A stretch of 64,000 bases of DNA, from contig CAYTER010000006.1 in NCBI GenBank assembly GCA_964436815.1, positions 1 to 64,000 on the forward strand. Direction: 5' to 3'. Every line of letters begins with the position of its first letter. Position 1 is the stretch's first letter. Below are positions 60,846 to 64,000 of the stretch, one piece after another. A model generated the notes under the pieces. The model was not told the origin of the DNA, did no database searches, and worked only from the letters and a program-made list of their open reading frames with translations. The translations under genes were made by a program, and so were the position numbers. Source of the DNA: UBA993 sp964436815 (GTDB taxonomy: Bacteria; Bacillota; Dethiobacteria; DTU022).

Positions 60846-63253
60846 CCGACTGAAATGCCCTGCAGCACGGTCCGTCCAATGATTTCATCCTGGACATCTT
60901 TACCCAACTCGGTAAAGTAAGCAGTATAACCAGCCACCCTGACCAGAAGGCCTTTGTATTTTTCAGGTTCCTGCTGAGCTTTCAGTAAAGTTTCCTGGTC
61001 GATTACATTAAACTGAACGTGATAGACTCCAAGACTGCACATACTCTTTAACATTGCCATTAACTGGGTGATTCCGTTTTCCGTATTAAACATGGCCGGT
61101 TCAATTTTCATGTTCAAAAGCGTTCCCTGAACAAAGCGACCGTGAGGGATGTGGGCTACTGAAGATAAAACTGCAGTCGGCCCGTTTAAATCTGTTCCAC
61201 CGCTTGGACTGACTCCGTCAGCGAGAGGCTGCCAAGCTTTGCGACCTGAAGGTAAAGCGCCAACTTCAAGACCAAAGGGGGTATTACCGGAAACAGGTAG
61301 AATCCCGGGAGTCATTTTGCCATATTTGCTGCTGTATTGTTCAATTTCATCGGCTATGAAAGTGAATATATCCCCTGCTATCTGATCGGTAAGAGAATCA
61401 TTATTACCATATTTTGGAGCCTCAAGGCAAAATTTTCGCAGTTCGTCATAACCGATAAAATCAGCGTCCAGAGCCTTAACCAGGTCGCACATCCGGACGT
61501 GGCCGGTGTCGTATACTAAATGTTTTACAGCAGCGATGCTGTTAATCAGATCGGCTACTCCAATCAGGATAATCCCGTTGCCTGTATTATATTTTGCACC
61601 GCCCCAGGCATAATCAAGGCCTTTATCAATGCATTCACGGAAAGTGAGTGATAGAGCAGGAACAGGCCGGTTAGTGCCGATTTCGTCAATCACGTGGCTG
61701 CCGGCAACCACTGATCTTGTCACGTAGGCAATCTGCGCTTTAATTGCATCAAGGAACTGTTCATAGTTTACAAAGGAGGTCGGGTCCCCGGTTCGGGCTG
61801 AGATGTACAGATCGCTTTTTCTATTTTTGCCATCGGCTAGTGCAAACTCGACTATGCTGCCGAGGTTAATATCGGCTAAAGCAGTGTACTGGCGTAAACG
61901 GCCTTCGAGATTAGTTTCAACGCAACCACAGGGGTTCCAGTTATACGCTTCTTTTAAAGGAATACCCTTGTTCATCAGCATCATAATTCCAAGATCATCA
62001 TTATGAAAAGCGGGAAATCCGGTGCCAAGGCTAATAAGTTCAACAATTTTGCGCAGGAAAGCATTTGGATTTTTGGCCATGCTATAACGTACAGAAAGAG
62101 ATGGTTGATAGAGCTGCACATCCATCGTGGCTTGCAGAATCAGGTAAGAAAGTTCATTGACCGCATCTTTACCGGTGGTATCAACCCCGCCGACACAGAC
62201 ATTTTGAAACATCGGGTAGCCGGCGGCAAATTCTGCTGTCAGGGCATCCTGAAATAAGCAGGGTTCACTGAACTTCACCCATAAACAATCAATTAATTCC
62301 TGTGCTTCTTCGCGGCTTAATCTGCCGGCAGCGAGATCAGCCTGGTAGTAGGGCCACAAATACTGATCCATACGTCCGGGGTTGTAACTGGCAGCATTTT
62401 GTTCCATGAAGATACAGGTTTGATAGAAATAAAGCGATTGCAGAGCTTCTCTGAATGTCCGGGCTGGTTGCTGAGGTACATGATGACAGGTGTCGGCAAT
62501 CTGTAATAATTCTTCCCGCCGGCGGCAATCAGTTTCCAGCTCCGCCAGGCGTTCTGCTTCTAAAGCGTATCTTTTGGCAAGAGCGGCCATTCCTTCCGCA
62601 ACGATTAACAGTGCTTGCAGATAGCAATCTTTTTCATAATCTCCCGGGCGGGTGATATCCAGTTTTATACGTTTTGCTTTAATCGTATCAATGATGCCGG
62701 AAAGCCCATCCCTGATCAGCCATTCATAACCGGCAGTTGTTTCGCCCCAACCCCGCACCGCTTTTCGATCAATATATACAACTCCATGATCGCGTAAGGC
62801 CCGGGTAGATTCAGGGATCTGGGCCAGCCATGCTTCATAATTTGAACGACCCTTCCAGTAAGGCTTAATCTCTTTTTCAAACATAATTTTATCTTCAGGT
62901 TTTAGATAGAATGGATCATATTTACGCGTACTAATGGTCTCAAGTTCCTGATCGAGAACCGACCAGCATGAATCGGCGCAAAGAATACCGCCGCGGATTT
63001 TACTGCCGGAGCAGCCGACGATCAGCTCATCATCCCAGATTTTGATCGTTTTTAAGAGGCACTGTTTTTTAAAAGCTTTTGCTTTTCTAAGAACGAGAGG
63101 CTCTCCTTCAGTCTCACGGAAACCTTCAGTTAACAACTTCGCGTTCTCCAGATCCATTTCCGGCTTTGTAGATAGAACCCGCTTTTTTAAACGGAAAATG
63201 CGTTCCATGTAGCTTGGAATTTGATCCAGGATTTTTTCTGTTGTTTGGGGCAT
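60842..63253 (-). CDS. Glycyl radical enzyme, unassigned substrate (eliminase type)
   Basis: The 803 residues have the glycyl site Gly775 in RVAGYTAYF and the thiyl Cys444 in NPCGCVETN, followed by Glu446; the CxE pattern is that of dehydratases and C-N or C-S lyases, not of pyruvate formate-lyase (Cys-Cys). Where dehydratases have a His (GHT region), this protein has Glu171 in RGWGETTAGYE by eye alignment. ATG 63253 is preferred because GGAGGG lies at 63266-63261; the frame stays open upstream to 63394 but encodes low-complexity AT-rich residues. Operon with activase and a hydroxyproline-epimerase-like gene suggests a hydroxyproline or other imino acid substrate (inference). Confidence 0.88.
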   Translation of the reverse strand: MPQTTEKILDQIPSYMERIFRLKKRVLSTKPEMDLENAKLLTEGFRETEGEPLVLRKAKAFKKQCLLKTIKIWDDELIVGCSGSKIRGGILCADSCWSVLDQELETISTRKYDPFYLKPEDKIMFEKEIKPYWKGRSNYEAWLAQIPESTRALRDHGVVYIDRKAVRGWGETTAGYEWLIRDGLSGIIDTIKAKRIKLDITRPGDYEKDCYLQALLIVAEGMAALAKRYALEAERLAELETDCRRREELLQIADTCHHVPQQPARTFREALQSLYFYQTCIFMEQNAASYNPGRMDQYLWPYYQADLAAGRLSREEAQELIDCLWVKFSEPCLFQDALTAEFAAGYPMFQNVCVGGVDTTGKDAVNELSYLILQATMDVQLYQPSLSVRYSMAKNPNAFLRKIVELISLGTGFPAFHNDDLGIMMLMNKGIPLKEAYNWNPCGCVETNLEGRLRQYTALADINLGSIVEFALADGKNRKSDLYISARTGDPTSFVNYEQFLDAIKAQIAYVTRSVVAGSHVIDEIGTNRPVPALSLTFRECIDKGLDYAWGGAKYNTGNGIILIGVADLINSIAAVKHLVYDTGHVRMCDLVKALDADFIGYDELRKFCLEAPKYGNNDSLTDQIAGDIFTFIADEIEQYSSKYGKMTPGILPVSGNTPFGLEVGALPSGRKAWQPLADGVSPSGGTDLNGPTAVLSSVAHIPHGRFVQGTLLNMKIEPAMFNTENGITQLMAMLKSMCSLGVYHVQFNVIDQETLLKAQQEPEKYKGLLVRVAGYTAYFTELGKDVQDEIIGRTVLQGISVG

Positions 63254-63387
63254 GAAATATCCCTCCAGGCAATGCATTAATGTATAATTGATTATAGCAT
63301 ACCGTGAGGAGAGAACACAGAAAAATATAGATGTAATGTATATAATTATGTTATAATAATAATCGTTATTAGAATAGATGGAGAAAT

Positions 63388-64000
63388 ATGACACAAGGAT
63401 TAATATTTAATATCCAGCGGTTTTCACTGCATGACGGGCCAGGTGTTAGAACTACTGTATTCTTAAAGGGCTGCCCCTTAAACTGTAGCTGGTGTCAAAA
63501 TCCTGAAGGGATTAGCATGGATCCGCTGATTGTCAGGCATATAAACAAATGCCTGGCCTGTTTAAGTTGTTTTAAACAATGTCCGACCGGCTCAATTAAA
63601 ATAACTGATAAAGGACCTGTAATAGATCAGCAGAGTTGCCGAAAATGTTTTGGCTGTGCTGATGTCTGTCCGGCCGGAGCAATTAAAGTTGCCGGAAAAA
63701 TGTTTACAGCTGAAGCATTAACTAAAGAGTTGCTTAAAGATCGCCTTGTTTACGAAGAATCAGGAGGAGGAGTAACCTTTTCCGGCGGTGAGCCTTTCAT
63801 GCAGCCGGTGTTTCTGCTGGAAATGTTAAAAAGCTTAAAGAATCAGGGCATACATACGGCGATTGAAACCTGCGGACACACTAAATGGGAAAATATAAAA
63901 GAGACAATTCCTTTTACAGATCTCTATCTATACGATCTTAAATTTATTGATGAAGAAAAATGCGCTCGTTATACAGGGGTTTCGGGGCAGTTAATTCTTT
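63388..64000 (+). CDS. Second glycyl radical enzyme activase, 3' end outside the window
   Basis: ATG 63388 opens a frame that has no stop before base 64000. It encodes a radical-SAM activase: SLHDGPGVRTTVFLKGC, CPLNCSWC, a two-cluster ferredoxin insert (CLACLSCFKQCP, CRKCFGCADVCP) and ESGGGVTFSGGEPF. It differs clearly from the activase at 59883. It is divergent from the glycyl radical enzyme at 60842 across about 134 AT-rich bases, so its partner enzyme is probably beyond the window. Confidence 0.88.
   Translation, partial: MTQGLIFNIQRFSLHDGPGVRTTVFLKGCPLNCSWCQNPEGISMDPLIVRHINKCLACLSCFKQCPTGSIKITDKGPVIDQQSCRKCFGCADVCPAGAIKVAGKMFTAEALTKELLKDRLVYEESGGGVTFSGGEPFMQPVFLLEMLKSLKNQGIHTAIETCGHTKWENIKETIPFTDLYLYDLKFIDEEKCARYTGVSGQLIL

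Noticed and set aside
1..64000. CRISPR arrays, insertion sequences, prophage or integrase genes
   Set aside because: I saw no regularly spaced repeats, transposase or integrase motifs, or phage structural genes on either strand.

Overview
The window looks like chromosomal DNA of a strictly anaerobic, amino-acid-using member of the Firmicutes (Clostridia-like). I infer this from strong AGGAGG ribosome binding sites, frequent TTG/GTG starts, oxygen-sensitive enzymes (a glycyl radical enzyme with its activase, aldehyde:ferredoxin oxidoreductase, Fe-S serine dehydratase, radical-SAM aminomutase), ADP-forming acyl-CoA synthetase, a PucR regulator and a UvrX/YolD-type Y-polymerase pair. I cannot name the genus. 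I see no insertion sequence, prophage, CRISPR array or rRNA.

Layout. 1-9.4 kb: end of a tRNA-Pro, a secreted hypothetical, a probable glutamate 2,3-aminomutase, an ADP-forming acyl-CoA synthetase with a P-loop/DRTGG partner, speD-speE-ndk, and a small Fe-S operon that appears to share an operator with the adjacent Rrf2 regulator. 9.5-12.9 kb: NfeD-like protease/slipin pair, a lipid kinase and tRNA-Leu. 12.9-22.7 kb: a CoA-thioester pathway under a MerR-TetR hybrid regulator (SDR, MaoC hydratase, HMG-CoA-synthase-like/DUF35 fusion, SCP-x-type thiolase, two-subunit CoA-transferase, thiolase) ending in ornithine carbamoyltransferase. 22.8-24.4 kb: SOS-type Y-family polymerase and YolD-like partner. 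24.5-39.7 kb: a purine/ureide island (class III CoA-transferase, AllH-, AllF- and AllG-like oxamate carbamoyltransferase subunits, NCS2 permease, PucR, three-subunit molybdenum hydroxylase, YqeB, and a YqeC-MocA fusion). 39.7-41.5 kb: hydrolase, DUF4282 protein and three tRNAs. 41.6-45.6 kb: methylthioadenosine recycling (deaminase, phosphorylase, isomerase) plus SurE. 45.6-49.7 kb: RtcB, an ornithine-cyclodeaminase-family protein and L-serine dehydratase. 49.8-57.6 kb: ferredoxin, aldehyde:ferredoxin oxidoreductase, a MoaD/ThiS-like carrier and a complete branched-chain amino acid ABC transporter. 57.6-64 kb: a thioredoxin-fold membrane protein, then an operon of glycyl radical enzyme, its activase and a hydroxyproline-epimerase-like protein, and a second, divergent activase cut by the window end.

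How the parts fit. Spermidine synthesis releases methylthioadenosine, which the deaminase/phosphorylase/isomerase set can recycle. Amino acids imported by the Liv system can be turned into aldehydes or acyl-CoAs, oxidised by the tungsten-type oxidoreductase, and used for ATP by the ADP-forming synthetase. The purine island supplies uptake, hydroxylation, cofactor maturation and a carbamoyl-transfer step, but lacks ring-opening enzymes and carbamate kinase here. The most unusual items are the HMG-CoA-synthase-like/DUF35 fusion without the expected catalytic residues, the glycyl radical enzyme of unassigned substrate beside a hydroxyproline epimerase homologue, the split AllG protein, and the MerR-TetR regulator. 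Two probable genes shorter than 70 codons (31811-31972 and 52423-52620) were found by direct reading.
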